A DNA stretch of 64,000 nt from Trebonia kvetii (GTDB lineage: Bacteria > Actinomycetota > Actinomycetes > Streptosporangiales > Streptosporangiaceae), in the NCBI RefSeq assembly GCF_007827045.1, contig NZ_RPFW01000004.1:434001-498000 (forward strand), given 5' to 3'. Under the pieces are notes generated by a model. The model saw only the letters and a list, made by a program, of their open reading frames with translations, was not told the origin of the DNA and made no database searches. Of the stretch, positions 38,455 to 47,559 are shown piece by piece. A program made the position numbers and the translations under genes. Numbering within the stretch: position 1 is the stretch's first letter; every line of letters begins with the position of its first letter.

Positions 38455-39186
38455 TCAGTGGCCGAGAGCACCGGCCGGGCGGGACCGCAGCTTCGCGCCG
38501 CCGATGTCGGCCCGCTGCCCCTCGCGGTAGCCGGCGCCGTAGCCGTTGCCCGAGTAGGTGACCCGCGCCTTGCGCAGCCGCGGGTAGGCCGCCGCGACCT
38601 GCCGCCGCACCACCAGCGACCGGTCCGCGAGCACCAGCTCTGCCCGCTTGCCGTTCGCGGGGGTGGCCTCGGTGCCAGCGGAAGCGGCGGACGCCACCGC
38701 GGCCTCCTCCGCGGCGCGGACCCGTGTCACCACCGCCGAGCAGTAGCCGAGCATCCACGAGCGCCGCCACGCCCGTGCCTCGCCGCCGGTCCCTGGCACC
38801 GGCTGTCCGGCGAGGGCGCGCGCCATCTGCACGAGCAGCGAGGTGAACAGGATGTCGGCCCGCTCCAGGTCCGACGAGTAGCCGAATACGTGCAGCCGCA
38901 TGCCCCCGGCGGTCCTGGTCTGCACGCACTGGCAGCGCAGCGCGGTCGCGAGTCCGGCGAGGAGCTGGCGCTTGACGTCGCCCCAGGGGTTGACGAGGGT
39001 GAACACGCGATCGGTGGGCCGGTCGGTCTCCGGTCGGATGGCCCCGAGAAGCGCGCGGTCGATGCCGTACCTGGCCATCAGGTCGGCGGCCTTGGCGGTC
39101 AGCGCCTCCGCCTCGGCGGGCGAGCAGCCCTCGTCCTCCGCCTTGGCAAGCAGCTTCCGCACCCGGTCAAGAAGATCGTCACGCAC
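38455..39186 (-). CDS. DUF2786 domain protein
   Basis: About 243 residues. The N-terminal DUF2786 motif is typical: VRKLLAKAEDEGCSPAEAEA followed by LTAKAADLMARYGID. A middle domain (LRCQCVQTRTAGGMRLHVFG) and a C-terminal region rich in Arg/Gly follow. Many actinobacteria have this protein; its function is not known. GTG 39186 is preferred because GGGAGG lies 9 bases before it on the coding strand; GTG 39207 is the alternative. Confidence 0.85.
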   Translation of the reverse strand: MRDDLLDRVRKLLAKAEDEGCSPAEAEALTAKAADLMARYGIDRALLGAIRPETDRPTDRVFTLVNPWGDVKRQLLAGLATALRCQCVQTRTAGGMRLHVFGYSSDLERADILFTSLLVQMARALAGQPVPGTGGEARAWRRSWMLGYCSAVVTRVRAAEEAAVASAASAGTEATPANGKRAELVLADRSLVVRRQVAAAYPRLRKARVTYSGNGYGAGYREGQRADIGGAKLRSRPAGALGH

Positions 39187-39354
39187 CGCCAGAAACCTCC
39201 CATGCACACAGCCAGGGTCCGTACGGAAAACGAGAAGTCAGGACCCAGTGCGCCATGCTAGCGGCGCGGTGCGACATTTCTCGCCGTCCGGGACGCCGCT
39301 CGGCACGGGGCACCCGCGGCCCGGCAGGGCGCGCACTCTAGACTCGGAACCGCC

Positions 39355-40050
39355 ATGGCCGTTCAGATATCGCCCAGCATTTTGTCCGCCGACTTCGCGC
39401 GGCTCGCCGAAGAGGCTAAGGCCGTCGAGGACGCCGCGGACTGGCTTCACGTCGACGTGATGGACAACCACTTCGTGCCGAACCTCACCCTCGGCCTGCC
39501 GGTCGTCGAGGCGCTGCTGAAGCACGCCGCGCTGCCCGTTGACTGCCACCTGATGATCGACGACCCCGACAGGCACGCGCCCGCGTACGCCGAGGCCGGC
39601 GCGGGCTCGGTGACGATTCACGCGGAGGCCGCGAAGGCCCCGGTGCGCACGCTGCGGGCGATCAAGGCAGCCGGGGCGCGCTGCGGTCTCGGCATCAACC
39701 CTGGCACCGCCATCGAGCCCTACGCGGACCTGCTCGACGAGGTCGACATGGTGCTGCTGATGACGGTCGAGCCGGGCTTCGGCGGGCAGAAGTTCCTCGA
39801 CCTCGTGCTGCCGAAGATCACCCGCACCCGCGCGCTGATCGCCGCCCGCCGGGCGGGCGCGGAAGGTGAAATCTGGCTGCAGGTGGACGGCGGCGTCTCC
39901 GAGGAGACGATCGAGCGGTGCGCGGAGGCGGGAGCCGACGTGTTCGTCGCGGGGTCCGCGGTGTACGGAGCCCAGGATCCGGCGCAGGCCACCCGTGACC
40001 TGCGCGCGCAGGCGGAACGGGCCACGGCGCGGGCCGCCTGGCGGGCCTGA
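39355..40050 (+). CDS. rpe: Ribulose-phosphate 3-epimerase
   Basis: Interconverts ribulose-5-phosphate and xylulose-5-phosphate in the pentose phosphate pathway. A 231-residue TIM barrel with ISPSILSADFARL, the metal/acid region HVDVMDNHFVPNLTLG, CHLMIDDP, MTVEPGFGGQKFL and QVDGGVSEETI. All metal ligands and both catalytic aspartates are in place. The ATG at 39355 fits the family start. Position between rsmB and the riboflavin genes is conserved, with extra genes inserted here. Confidence 0.97.
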   Translation: MAVQISPSILSADFARLAEEAKAVEDAADWLHVDVMDNHFVPNLTLGLPVVEALLKHAALPVDCHLMIDDPDRHAPAYAEAGAGSVTIHAEAAKAPVRTLRAIKAAGARCGLGINPGTAIEPYADLLDEVDMVLLMTVEPGFGGQKFLDLVLPKITRTRALIAARRAGAEGEIWLQVDGGVSEETIERCAEAGADVFVAGSAVYGAQDPAQATRDLRAQAERATARAAWRA

Positions 40051-40063
40051 CCCCGTTAGCGCC

Positions 40064-40204
40064 TCAGCCGACCGCGAGCAGCACCGTCACCGGTTGATCG
40101 CCCGGCTCCAGCGTGAGCTGGGTGTTGAGCGGGTCAAGTTGGGGCGCGGTGAGGGTGACCGTGACCCTTTGCCCGGCGTTCAGCGTGCCCGACGACGGCC
40201 ACAT
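40064..40204 (-). pseudogene. Remnant of an Ig-like C-terminal domain
   Basis: Read leftwards, 46 codons spell MWPSSGTLNAGQRVTVTLTA and then PQLDPLNTQLTLEPGDQ and VTVLLAVG before a stop. This is the back half of a bacterial Ig-like domain resembling the tail of the sigma-factor fusion just upstream (TVSPATSGTLTAAHPHVTL). No start signal or N-terminal half is present. It is probably a broken duplicate or the shifted end of that gene. Confidence 0.5.
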
Positions 40205-40273
40205 CGCCAATGTCTCAGCGCGCCGAGGGCGGCCGCGCGCGCACGCGGCGGGACAGGGCAGACTGTCCCGGCG

Positions 40274-42031
40274 CTAGCGCGACAGTGGTGTCGCGGGCAC
40301 CGATGACGGAACCGCTATGGCCGCCGGCATGCTGTCCTGACGGTGCTGGCGGCGGCGGTGCCTAAAAGGGTGGCGGCGCCCAGAGGTGGTGACGGTGAGA
40401 ACCGTGCCGCCCGGCTCTATCGTGATCGTCGGACACGGGCTTCCCCCGTTGCCGCAGCTCAGCTTCTGGCTCGCGGTGATCTCCAGGGTGACGTGCGGGT
40501 GCGCGGCGGTGAGCGTGCCCGACGTGGCAGGGGAGACGGTGATGGTGCCATCCGGGTCGCCGGATACCGACACCGACCAGTTGACGGTGCCGCCGGACGC
40601 GCTGAGGAACAGCAGCGCACCGCGCCCGCCGGGGACGAGGAAGATCGAGCCGCCGCCGGGGAACACCCGCAGCGTGCCCGTCGGCTGACTGGGCGACGAG
40701 GACGGCGAGGGCGTGGCGGACGCCGTCGGCGACGGGTTCCTGGTCGCCGTGGGCGGGGCCACGGTCGGCGCGGCCGTCGTCGGAGCCGACGCGGGTGTCG
40801 TGGTCACGGTCACCGCGGCCGGCGAGGTCGGCCGGGCCGCATGCGATCGCCTGGCGGCGGATGTGGCCGGGGCGGTGGTCCGCGCCGCGGCGGCGCTTGT
40901 GGTGGCGGCCGGCGGATCGGCGGCCGACACCGGGGTCTTGGGGTCGGCGACCGGCGTGAGATGCTGCTGGCCGTTGCTGAGCGCGAAGCCCGCGGCCGCG
41001 ACTCCCGCCGCGAGAACGACGGCCGCCGCGACCGCGGCCTGGCGCTGCGGCGAGGTCCTGACGCTATGCAGCGGACCGGCTCCGCCGGCGGCGAGAACGG
41101 CGTGCGCCTGCTTCGGGAAGCCCTGCTTTCCGAACGTACCCGCACGGCTCAGCACGGCGGTCGCGTGCGCGGCCGAGGCAGAGCCTCGCTCGGTGGCGAG
41201 CGCGATCGTGTGCGCCTTGAGCGCGTCCGGCGCGCCGGGCGCGCGCCGGAAGGACTCGGGGGCGCCGGCCGCCAGGGCGGCGGCGGGCGTCAGCTCGAGC
41301 ATCGTCGAGGGGCGCAGCTCAACGGCCCGCCTGCCGCTGCAGGCGGAGCAATGCTCGATGTGCCGGCCGACGCGCTTGCTCAGCGTCGCCGTGAGCCGCC
41401 CGTCCCAGCCGGTGAGCATCGAGCCGAGCTCGGCGCACTCGTCGCGCCCGGCGCGGCCGACGAGCAGCACGCCGAGGCAGGTCTCCAACTGGTCCTCGGC
41501 GCGAGTCAGCAGGGTGTGCGCCCTGCTGCGCGATACGCCGAGCACGGTGGCCACCTCGCCCGGCTCCAGGCCCTGGCGCAGCCGCAACTCGATGACCTCG
41601 CGCTCGTCGGGGCCGAGCCCGGCGCTGGCGCACTCGAACAGCTCGCGCAGTCTGGCCCGCCCGGCCTCCTCGCTCTCACCGCCGGCGGTATCCGCGTCGT
41701 CGGTGCTGCCCGCCTCTCCCGCGTGGTCCGTGCCGTCGGTCACGGGTGCCTCGGGTGGCGGCGGTGTCCGCGTCTTCGATCGCAGGACGCGCAGGCATTC
41801 GCCGCGGGCCACGGCGAACAGCCAGGCGCGCAGCCGTTGCGGATCCTGCAGCCCGTCGAGCCGCGCCGCCGCGATGACAAAGGTGTCCTGCACAGCGTCC
41901 GCGGCCTCGGCGGTGTCGCCGAGCAGGGACCTGCAGTACGTGAAGAGGGGATCTGCGTACCGGTCGTATGCCGTGGCGAGCCCTTCCGGGTCGCCGGCCA
42001 CGATGGACGCGACAGCCTCGGTGTCGCGCAT
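40274..42031 (-). CDS. ECF-like sigma factor fused to a membrane and Ig-like module
   Basis: 585 residues. Region 2 lies near the N-terminus (AYDRYADPLFTYCRSLLG, AADAVQDTFVIAA, LRAWLFAVARGECLRVLRS). Region 4 is LGPDEREVIELRLRQGLEPG followed by VATVLGVSRSRAHTLLTRAE. A zinc-finger-like HIEHCSAC (about residue 230) follows, as in anti-sigma factors. Then come a membrane helix AAVAAAVVLAAGVAAAGFAL, a Thr/Pro/Ser-rich stalk and an outer beta domain (NWSVSVSGDPDGTITVSPAT). It thus joins sigma and anti-sigma-like parts in one chain. The final 35 residues (basic, low complexity) look like frame-shifted sequence. Confidence 0.85.
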   Translation of the reverse strand: MRDTEAVASIVAGDPEGLATAYDRYADPLFTYCRSLLGDTAEAADAVQDTFVIAAARLDGLQDPQRLRAWLFAVARGECLRVLRSKTRTPPPPEAPVTDGTDHAGEAGSTDDADTAGGESEEAGRARLRELFECASAGLGPDEREVIELRLRQGLEPGEVATVLGVSRSRAHTLLTRAEDQLETCLGVLLVGRAGRDECAELGSMLTGWDGRLTATLSKRVGRHIEHCSACSGRRAVELRPSTMLELTPAAALAAGAPESFRRAPGAPDALKAHTIALATERGSASAAHATAVLSRAGTFGKQGFPKQAHAVLAAGGAGPLHSVRTSPQRQAAVAAAVVLAAGVAAAGFALSNGQQHLTPVADPKTPVSAADPPAATTSAAAARTTAPATSAARRSHAARPTSPAAVTVTTTPASAPTTAAPTVAPPTATRNPSPTASATPSPSSSPSQPTGTLRVFPGGGSIFLVPGGRGALLFLSASGGTVNWSVSVSGDPDGTITVSPATSGTLTAAHPHVTLEITASQKLSCGNGGSPCPTITIEPGGTVLTVTTSGRRHPFRHRRRQHRQDSMPAAIAVPSSVPATPLSR

Positions 42032-42186
42032 GCGCTTACGCTAGCGGTGCCAGCGTTCTCGCGGGTGCCAAAGGGGCGGCATTGTCGCTATACCAACACC
42101 TGGTTCCCGATGTCCGGCTGGTCGAGCCGACGGGCATTCGTGCCCGTCGGCGGAGATTTTTTGGCCGCCTTGGGTGCGTGCCCGGA

Positions 42187-42879
42187 TCACCAGTTGTCGA
42201 GATGGGGGAGGAGTTCGCTGAGGCGGGTGATGACGGCGTCGGGAACCGCCCCGTCATAGGCGGGCACGGCGCTGTTCGGGATGAGTACGCCACGCATGCC
42301 GAGGCTCTTGGCACCGAAGATGTCGTCGTAGGGACGGTCCCCCACGAAGACGCAGGAGGCGGGATCGGTCACGCCGACGGCGTTCATCGCCGCGAGGAAG
42401 GCCTCGGGATGCGGCTTGGTCCACGGGATCTCGCTGCTGTAGACGGCGCCGTCGATCAGGCCTAGCACGTCGTCGCGGAGGAACACCCGCTCGTGCAGCG
42501 CACGGGGCCACAGGGTGTTGGAGAGCACGCCGATCCTGATCCCACGACGCCGCAGTTCGCGCAGCAGCGGCGCGACCTCCGGGTCGGTGTAGGTGTGCGG
42601 CTCCCAGGCGGTGAAATAGCTGTCGAGCAGGTCCTGGTGCGCGGTGACGCCGGCCTGCTCGAAGACGTGGGCCAGCGTGGCGCTGCGGTGCGCGGACTCG
42701 CACAGCCGCCAGAACTCCTGTTCGGCCGCGAGAATCGCGGCCGCGACGGTGAGCGCCCTTGCCTCGGGGAAGTGCGGCGCGCAGACGTCACGCCACAGCG
42801 CCTCGTGGTCGATGGTGTGCCAGGGAGTGAGGGTTCCGCCCCAGTCGAAGATAACCGCAGATACCGCCATGGACGTCAT
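42187..42879 (-). CDS. HAD-family hydrolase
   Basis: A 230-residue HAD-superfamily phosphatase. Motif I reads VIFDWGGTLTP (second Asp of DxD replaced by Gly, seen in a subset of the family), motif II is IGVLSNTLWPR, motif III has the lysine in WTKPHPEAF, and motif IV is FVGDRPYDDIFGAKSLG. The cap domain is helical (residues 20-100). The substrate cannot be told. Start ATG 42879 or ATG 42870. The second insertion sequence begins 45 bases upstream of the start and may have separated the gene from its promoter. Confidence 0.88.
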   Translation of the reverse strand: MTSMAVSAVIFDWGGTLTPWHTIDHEALWRDVCAPHFPEARALTVAAAILAAEQEFWRLCESAHRSATLAHVFEQAGVTAHQDLLDSYFTAWEPHTYTDPEVAPLLRELRRRGIRIGVLSNTLWPRALHERVFLRDDVLGLIDGAVYSSEIPWTKPHPEAFLAAMNAVGVTDPASCVFVGDRPYDDIFGAKSLGMRGVLIPNSAVPAYDGAVPDAVITRLSELLPHLDNW

Positions 42880-42975
42880 CGTACGGAGGGCGTCCGACAG
42901 CGGCCAACGGATAAGTCACTACGGGGTGTGCGCCAATTTTGTAGGTAGCCAAGATCATCTTCGGGCCTGGGCTGG

Positions 42976-44229
42976 TTAGGCGGTTCGCGTCTGAGTGTCG
43001 GGAGTGTTGCAGATGGCTTCCCACTTGCTGCTGGCCTCGCGGCAGCGCAGGGTGATGATGGAGTCTGCGCCGCTGGTGGTCCAGTGCATTCCTGCCTGTT
43101 TGAGGCGCTGGCCGACGATGGTCTTGCAGCCGGCCTCGACGACTCCGGAGCCGACGAACAGGCCGCACTGCCGGAACCACTTGTAGCGCATCCGGGGGGC
43201 GTTGTTGAGGAAGTACCCGAGTTCCTTGTCGGCCTCGGTTTTCTTGGTTCCTTCGAGGGGGAACTCGCGGACGGCAGCCTCGATGCCGTCGATGTAGCCG
43301 TAGTCGAGGTCTTCGAGCCGGGCTTCCAGCCATTCGCCGTAGTGGTCCAGCAGCATGAACTCCAGGGACCGTGCCAGGCTGTGCAGGTGCTCGCGGGCAT
43401 GGTAAAGGTCGACGATCTGGGTGGCCGCGGGGAACGTACCGGTTACGAGATTCCAGATCCAGGCGGCGCCGTCACCGATGAAGGTCAGCTGCCGGACGTG
43501 GTCGGCGCCGCGGCGGATCCCTTCTGCTTTCACCAGGCCGGCGAAGGCGCTCGCGGTCTCGAAGCTGGCGATGTAGCTGGAGGAGGCCCGGTCCCGGACC
43601 GGGTAGCCCTCGTCGCTGAGTTCCGACTGGTTGAAAAAGACGGCGAGCTTGACCTCGCGGGTGCGGGCGCGGCCGTCTTCGCCCCTGCCTTCCCGGCCCG
43701 CCGTCTCCCTGGCAGTCATCGGGACGCCGGTGCCGTCGATCACGCCGCAGAGCATGTCCGGGGCCGGCCGCAGCGGCAGCGGGACCAGCTTGCGGGCGGC
43801 GGTCAGCGCCGCCCGCTCGCGGTCCCGCGCTGCGTGCGCGGCGCCGCTGGCCTCGGCAGCGCGCTCGGTGCGCTTGACGGTCAGGCGTATCCCGGCCAGG
43901 TCTTCCAGCATGGCGGCTGCCCCGGCGAATGGCCCTGCCGCTGCGGCCTTGTCGTTCATCGCGGTCAGGCCCGGGGACAGGGAAGCGCCGGCCACGCCGA
44001 GTTCGGCGTCGCGCGGCGCCAGGCCGTGCTTGCACTCCGCGCAGTGATACCAGGCGCGGTTCAGCGTGACCGGGCCCAGCACCGTGTCGATGACCTTTTC
44101 CCGGTAGGAGATGAATTCCGCCCGGTGGCCGTTCCCGCACGGCACCCGGGGGCCGCGGTGACCCCGGTCGGCAGACAGCAGCTCCCCGAGCATGCCGGCC
44201 CCGACCTTGAGCATCCCGGCCCGGATCAC
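42976..44229 (-). CDS. ISKra4-family transposase (copy 2)
   Basis: A 417-residue homologue of the copy 1 transposase with the same order of motifs: PCGNGH and YHCAECKHG in the N-terminal part, MLCGVIDGTGVPM, TFIGDGAAWIWN, LDYGYIDG and GSGVVEAGCKTIVGQRLKQ. The N-terminal finger is shorter than in copy 1 because an Arg/Gly insertion is missing. The frame drawn starts at GTG 44229 but is open upstream through a purine run in the accessory gene, again in the -1 register. Confidence 0.93.
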   Translation of the reverse strand: MIRAGMLKVGAGMLGELLSADRGHRGPRVPCGNGHRAEFISYREKVIDTVLGPVTLNRAWYHCAECKHGLAPRDAELGVAGASLSPGLTAMNDKAAAAGPFAGAAAMLEDLAGIRLTVKRTERAAEASGAAHAARDRERAALTAARKLVPLPLRPAPDMLCGVIDGTGVPMTARETAGREGRGEDGRARTREVKLAVFFNQSELSDEGYPVRDRASSSYIASFETASAFAGLVKAEGIRRGADHVRQLTFIGDGAAWIWNLVTGTFPAATQIVDLYHAREHLHSLARSLEFMLLDHYGEWLEARLEDLDYGYIDGIEAAVREFPLEGTKKTEADKELGYFLNNAPRMRYKWFRQCGLFVGSGVVEAGCKTIVGQRLKQAGMHWTTSGADSIITLRCREASSKWEAICNTPDTQTRTA

Positions 44230-44330
44230 CGTCTCCGCGGCCTCCAGGCCGGCATCTCCGCAGCCCAGCGCCCGGGCGGCTTCCCCCGCCAGCCGCGTGA
44301 TCTCGGCGGCCCGCTCGTCCGCGAGCTCCT

Positions 44331-44735
44331 TCAGGAGCCCCCCTTTTCCCCTCCCGTCGCGGAGGGGTCCTCATCGCCGGCCTCGCCTGGCGGAGCCACC
44401 GGGCGCGCGTCGCAGATCGCCTCGTTTACCTCCGTGACCTGCCCGACCAGGTCACGGAACCGCTGGTAGGCCGCTGCCTCACGCCGGATCTTGTCCAGTT
44501 CCGGGCCCGGCCGCAGGTGCCGGGTCTGCGTCCGGCCCTCCACCCGCCGGGTCAGGTTGTACTGCGGGCCGTGACCCGGGTGACCAGGCGCCGCGCAGGC
44601 GCAGTTCGGCTTCCCGCACTTACGGCGCACCTCGTTCAGCGACCCGGGCCGGAAGTCCCCGACCCGGGCAAGCTGCTGGTAAAGCTCCGCTCGCCGCCGT
44701 TCCAGTTCCGGCAGCTCATCGGGTTCCTCCGGCAC
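44331..44735 (-). CDS. ISKra4-associated DUF6788-type accessory protein (copy 2)
   Basis: About 134 residues with the signature VRRKCGKPNCACAAPGHPGH, then VTEVNEAICDAR near the end, matching the copy 1 protein. GTG 44735 is favoured because GGAGG lies 5 bases upstream on the coding strand. The coding strand reads GGGGAAAAGGGGGGCTCC just before the stop, where a -1 slip enters the transposase frame. Confidence 0.82.
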   Translation of the reverse strand: MPEEPDELPELERRRAELYQQLARVGDFRPGSLNEVRRKCGKPNCACAAPGHPGHGPQYNLTRRVEGRTQTRHLRPGPELDKIRREAAAYQRFRDLVGQVTEVNEAICDARPVAPPGEAGDEDPSATGGEKGGS

Positions 44736-44827
44736 CACAGCCTCCAATCTGAGTAATGACAACACTCAGACTAGGCCGACAGCCAGCTACGATCCAGAAC
44801 CCCTATGAATGTGTCGCACACCCGTCA

Positions 44828-45568
44828 CTACGGGTGGATGCCGCCCCCCGACGCCGGGCGCGTCGGGGCGGGCTGAACTTGCGTCGCGGACGGCCCGGAC
44901 GCCGGGGCCGTGCTCGCCGCGGGGATCTTGGCGATAAGCCGGACAGACACCGGCTTCCAGTGCAGCGACTGAAGCGCGACGAGCACCTGGGACTGGACCA
45001 GCCCGCAGCCGGTTACCGGTACCCGGGGGATCAGCTGGTCGCCGGACGCGTCAGTGAGCACGATCTGCGGCGGAATCACAGCGATCATGGGGCACACGGT
45101 GCCGGGTGCCCGCGAGCCAGCCGGGTGGCGCAGCGCGTTGACCAGGCCGCTGAGCGCGGCGTCAGACCGCTGCAGGGTGGCGGTGACCCACATTCCCTTG
45201 CCAGGGATGTCCTGCGCTCCGGTCACGCAGCGCTCCACGCTGACCGGGACGAAGGAGACGGGCAGGACGGCGCTCGGGGCGTTCGCCGGCCAGCCGACGC
45301 AGGCGGCCCCGCCCGCGGCGACGCGCCCGCCGCTGACCGTGGGGACCGGCGTTACCGGCGGCGCAGACGCGGCGCCCGCGTCCGCCCCGGCACCCGCACT
45401 CGCTCCGGCGTGCGCGGACCCGGTGCCTGAAGAAGCGCCCGACGCCGGAGTCCCCTTGTATGACGTGGTGCCGCAGCCGGCGGCGAGCACTCCGGCGGCG
45501 AACAGCGGAACCGAGACGGCCAGCGCCCGCCGGCCGAGCCGGACTTTCGGTGTCATCGCTGTGATCAT
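44828..45568 (-). CDS. Putative lipoprotein
   Basis: 246 residues. A signal peptide (RRALAVSVPLFAAGVLA) ends in the lipobox LAAGC, so the mature protein should carry lipid on that cysteine and sit outside the membrane. An Ala/Gly/Ser-rich tether follows. The folded part (about residues 80-220) contains four or more cysteines (AACVGW, ERCVTG, TVCPMI, TGCGLV), which may form disulfides. No family was recognised. The stop codon lies inside the target duplication of the second insertion sequence. Start ATG 45568 or ATG 45556. Confidence 0.75.
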   Translation of the reverse strand: MITAMTPKVRLGRRALAVSVPLFAAGVLAAGCGTTSYKGTPASGASSGTGSAHAGASAGAGADAGAASAPPVTPVPTVSGGRVAAGGAACVGWPANAPSAVLPVSFVPVSVERCVTGAQDIPGKGMWVTATLQRSDAALSGLVNALRHPAGSRAPGTVCPMIAVIPPQIVLTDASGDQLIPRVPVTGCGLVQSQVLVALQSLHWKPVSVRLIAKIPAASTAPASGPSATQVQPAPTRPASGGGIHP

Positions 45569-45724
45569 GTCAGTGCCTCGTTTCTACGGACACCGCTTAG
45601 ACGGTCCGCGGCCCGCCTACGGTTTCACGCCTAGGAGAGTTTTACCGCTCCCCGTGCTTATGCGCCTGGTATCGGCGGTTGAGCGCGCGGCCGGGGTGTT
45701 ACGCGGGGGTCTTTCCAGGGGAGG

Positions 45725-45740
45725 TTACCGTGAACGGTAA
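45725..45740. promoter_or_regulatory. Palindrome upstream of sthA
   Basis: TTACCGTGAACGGTAA is a perfect 7-bp inverted repeat with a 2-base spacer, 43 bases before the sthA start. It is likely an operator; the regulator is unknown. Confidence 0.5.
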
Positions 45741-45782
45741 GTAACGGACCTTCAATTTCCTCCCGGCAAACGGCAAGATTGA

Positions 45783-47189
45783 ATGGTGTATGACTACGAA
45801 CTCCTCGTGATCGGCTCCGGGCCTGGCGGGCAGAAGGCGGCCATCGCGGCCGCGAAGCTAGACCGGCGGGTAGCCGTGGTCGAGCGCCCGGACATGCTCG
45901 GCGGCGTCTGCGTCAACACGGGCACGATCCCGTCCAAAACGCTCCGCGAGGCGATCCTGTACCTCACCGGCCTCGACCAGCGGGAGATCTACGGCCAGGC
46001 GTACCGGGTGAAGGACGAGATCACTGTCGCCGACCTGACCGCCAGGACCACGCACGTGGTGCACCGCGAGAACGATGTGGTCAGAAGCCAGCTGGCGCGG
46101 AACCGCGTCACGATCATCGGGGGCCTCGCCTACTTCGTCGGACCGCACTCCGTGGAGATCGACGACGGCGCGGGACGGACCCGCAAGGTCACCGCGGACA
46201 AGATCGTCATCGCCACCGGGACCCGGCCCGCCCGGCCGGCCAGCGTCGCGTTCGACGACAAGACGATCATCGACTCCGACGGGATCATCAACCTCGACAA
46301 GGTGCCCCGCTCGATGGTGGTGGTGGGCGCCGGCGTGATCGGCATGGAGTACGCGTCGATGTTCGCCGCCCTCGGCACCAAGGTCACCGTGGTCGAGCGG
46401 CGCGACCGGATGCTCGAGTTCTGCGACGAGGAGGTCGTCGAGGCGCTCAAGTACCACCTGCGGGATCTCGCGGTGACCTTCCGCTTCGGCGAGACCGTCG
46501 CCGCCGTTGAGGCGCATCCCGATGGCGCGATCGCGAGCTTGCGCAGCGGCAAGAAGATCCCTGCTGACACGGTGCTGTACTCCGCTGGCCGCCAGGGCCA
46601 GACCGACGGGCTCAACCTGCCCGCCGCCGGGCTGGCCGCGGACGAGCGCGGCAGGATCACGGTCGACGAGTTCTTCCGCACCAAGGTGGAGCACGTCTAC
46701 GCGGTCGGCGACGTCATCGGCTTTCCCGCCCTGGCCGCGACGTCGATGGAGCAGGGCAGGCTGGCCGCGCACCACGCGTTCGGCGAGCCGGTCTCCGCCA
46801 ACGACGTGCCGCAGCCGATCGGCATCTACTCGATACCCGAGATCAGCTTCGTGGGCCGCACCGAGGGCGAGCTCACCGAGGCCTGCGTCCCCTTCGAGGT
46901 GGGCGTGTCCAGGTACCGCGAGCTCGCCCGCGGCCAGATCGTCGGCGACTCCTACGGCGTGCTCAAGCTGCTGGTATCGCCGGAGGACCGCAAGCTGCTC
47001 GGTGTGCACGTGTTCGGCACCGGGGCCACCGAGCTCGTCCACATCGGCCAGGCCGTGATGGGCTGCGGCGGCACGGTCGACTACCTAGTCAACGCGGTGT
47101 TCAACTACCCGACGCTCGCCGAGTCCTACAAGGTCGCTGCCCTGGACGCGACCAACAAGATGCGAGCGATCACCCGCCTCTCGGGCTGA
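45783..47189 (+). CDS. sthA: Soluble pyridine nucleotide transhydrogenase
   Basis: Transfers hydride between NADPH and NAD+ to balance the cofactor pools. A 468-residue member of the disulfide-reductase flavoprotein family. The FAD site is LLVIGSGPGGQKAAIAAAKL, the NAD site VVVGAGVIGMEYASMFAALG, and YAVGDVIGFPALAATSMEQG is the second FAD motif. The redox-active CxxxxC of lipoamide dehydrogenase reads GVCVNTGTIPSK here, with Thr replacing the second Cys. That loss is what identifies SthA among relatives. Confidence 0.93.
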   Translation: MVYDYELLVIGSGPGGQKAAIAAAKLDRRVAVVERPDMLGGVCVNTGTIPSKTLREAILYLTGLDQREIYGQAYRVKDEITVADLTARTTHVVHRENDVVRSQLARNRVTIIGGLAYFVGPHSVEIDDGAGRTRKVTADKIVIATGTRPARPASVAFDDKTIIDSDGIINLDKVPRSMVVVGAGVIGMEYASMFAALGTKVTVVERRDRMLEFCDEEVVEALKYHLRDLAVTFRFGETVAAVEAHPDGAIASLRSGKKIPADTVLYSAGRQGQTDGLNLPAAGLAADERGRITVDEFFRTKVEHVYAVGDVIGFPALAATSMEQGRLAAHHAFGEPVSANDVPQPIGIYSIPEISFVGRTEGELTEACVPFEVGVSRYRELARGQIVGDSYGVLKLLVSPEDRKLLGVHVFGTGATELVHIGQAVMGCGGTVDYLVNAVFNYPTLAESYKVAALDATNKMRAITRLSG

Positions 47190-47200
47190 GCAGGCGGGGG

Positions 47201-47226
47201 CCCGTCCCCGCCCTGCGGGGGACGGG
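47201..47226 (+). terminator. Hairpin after sthA
   Basis: CCCGTCCCCGC and GCGGGGGACGGG form an 11-bp G/C stem with one bulged base, 12 bases after the sthA stop. It merges on its right side with a reversed copy of the dispersed element (GGGGGTCGTCCCACCGG). Confidence 0.6.
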
Positions 47227-47319
47227 GGTCGTCCCACCGGAAGATATCCACACGCGAGAGTGAGACATCTCGCACAGCGCGCGGAATATGTCCTGTGGCA
47301 CACTGGTTAGCGAAAGTAA

Positions 47320-47445
47320 GCGTGCTCCGGGGTCGGTGAAACTCCGAACCGGCGGTGATAGTCCGCGACCCGGCCGCAACAGCGGCTGGTTGACCCGGTG
47401 GAACTCCGGGACCGACGGTTAAAGTCCGGATGGGAGGCAGCACGC
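47320..47445 (+). promoter_or_regulatory. FMN riboswitch (RFN element)
   Basis: The conserved RFN core is plain. It opens GCGTGCTCCGGGGTCGGTG, then has GAACCGGCGGTGATAGTCCG and later GACCGACGGTTAAAGTCCGG, and closes with GGGAGGCAGCACGC, which pairs with the opening GCGTGCT. It sits 115 bases upstream of ribE and should lower expression of the riboflavin operon when FMN is plentiful. Whether it acts on transcription or translation is not clear; no obvious T-run follows. Confidence 0.95.
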
Positions 47446-47559
47446 GCGCGGCCGGCCGGTGCTGGTCGTGCCCGGCGGCGTTGTATGACGCCGCGGACGG
47501 GCACGGTCGAAATGGCCAGCAACAGCGTCCCCCGGAGCCCGGACCGGAGGAGGACGTGG

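Larger units (their letters stand above)
42924..44823 (-). mobile_element. ISKra4-like insertion sequence, copy 2 (1900 bp)
   Basis: A complete element with the 9-bp target duplication GTCACTACG at 42915-42923 and 44824-44832. The right end read inward is GGGTGTGCGACAC; the left end is GGGTGTGCGCCAA, slightly decayed. The palindrome AAGATCATCTT lies 27 bases inside the left end, as in copy 1. The right target repeat covers the stop codon of the lipoprotein gene, which stays intact. The coding sequences differ considerably from copy 1, so these are two related elements rather than a fresh duplication. Confidence 0.92.
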
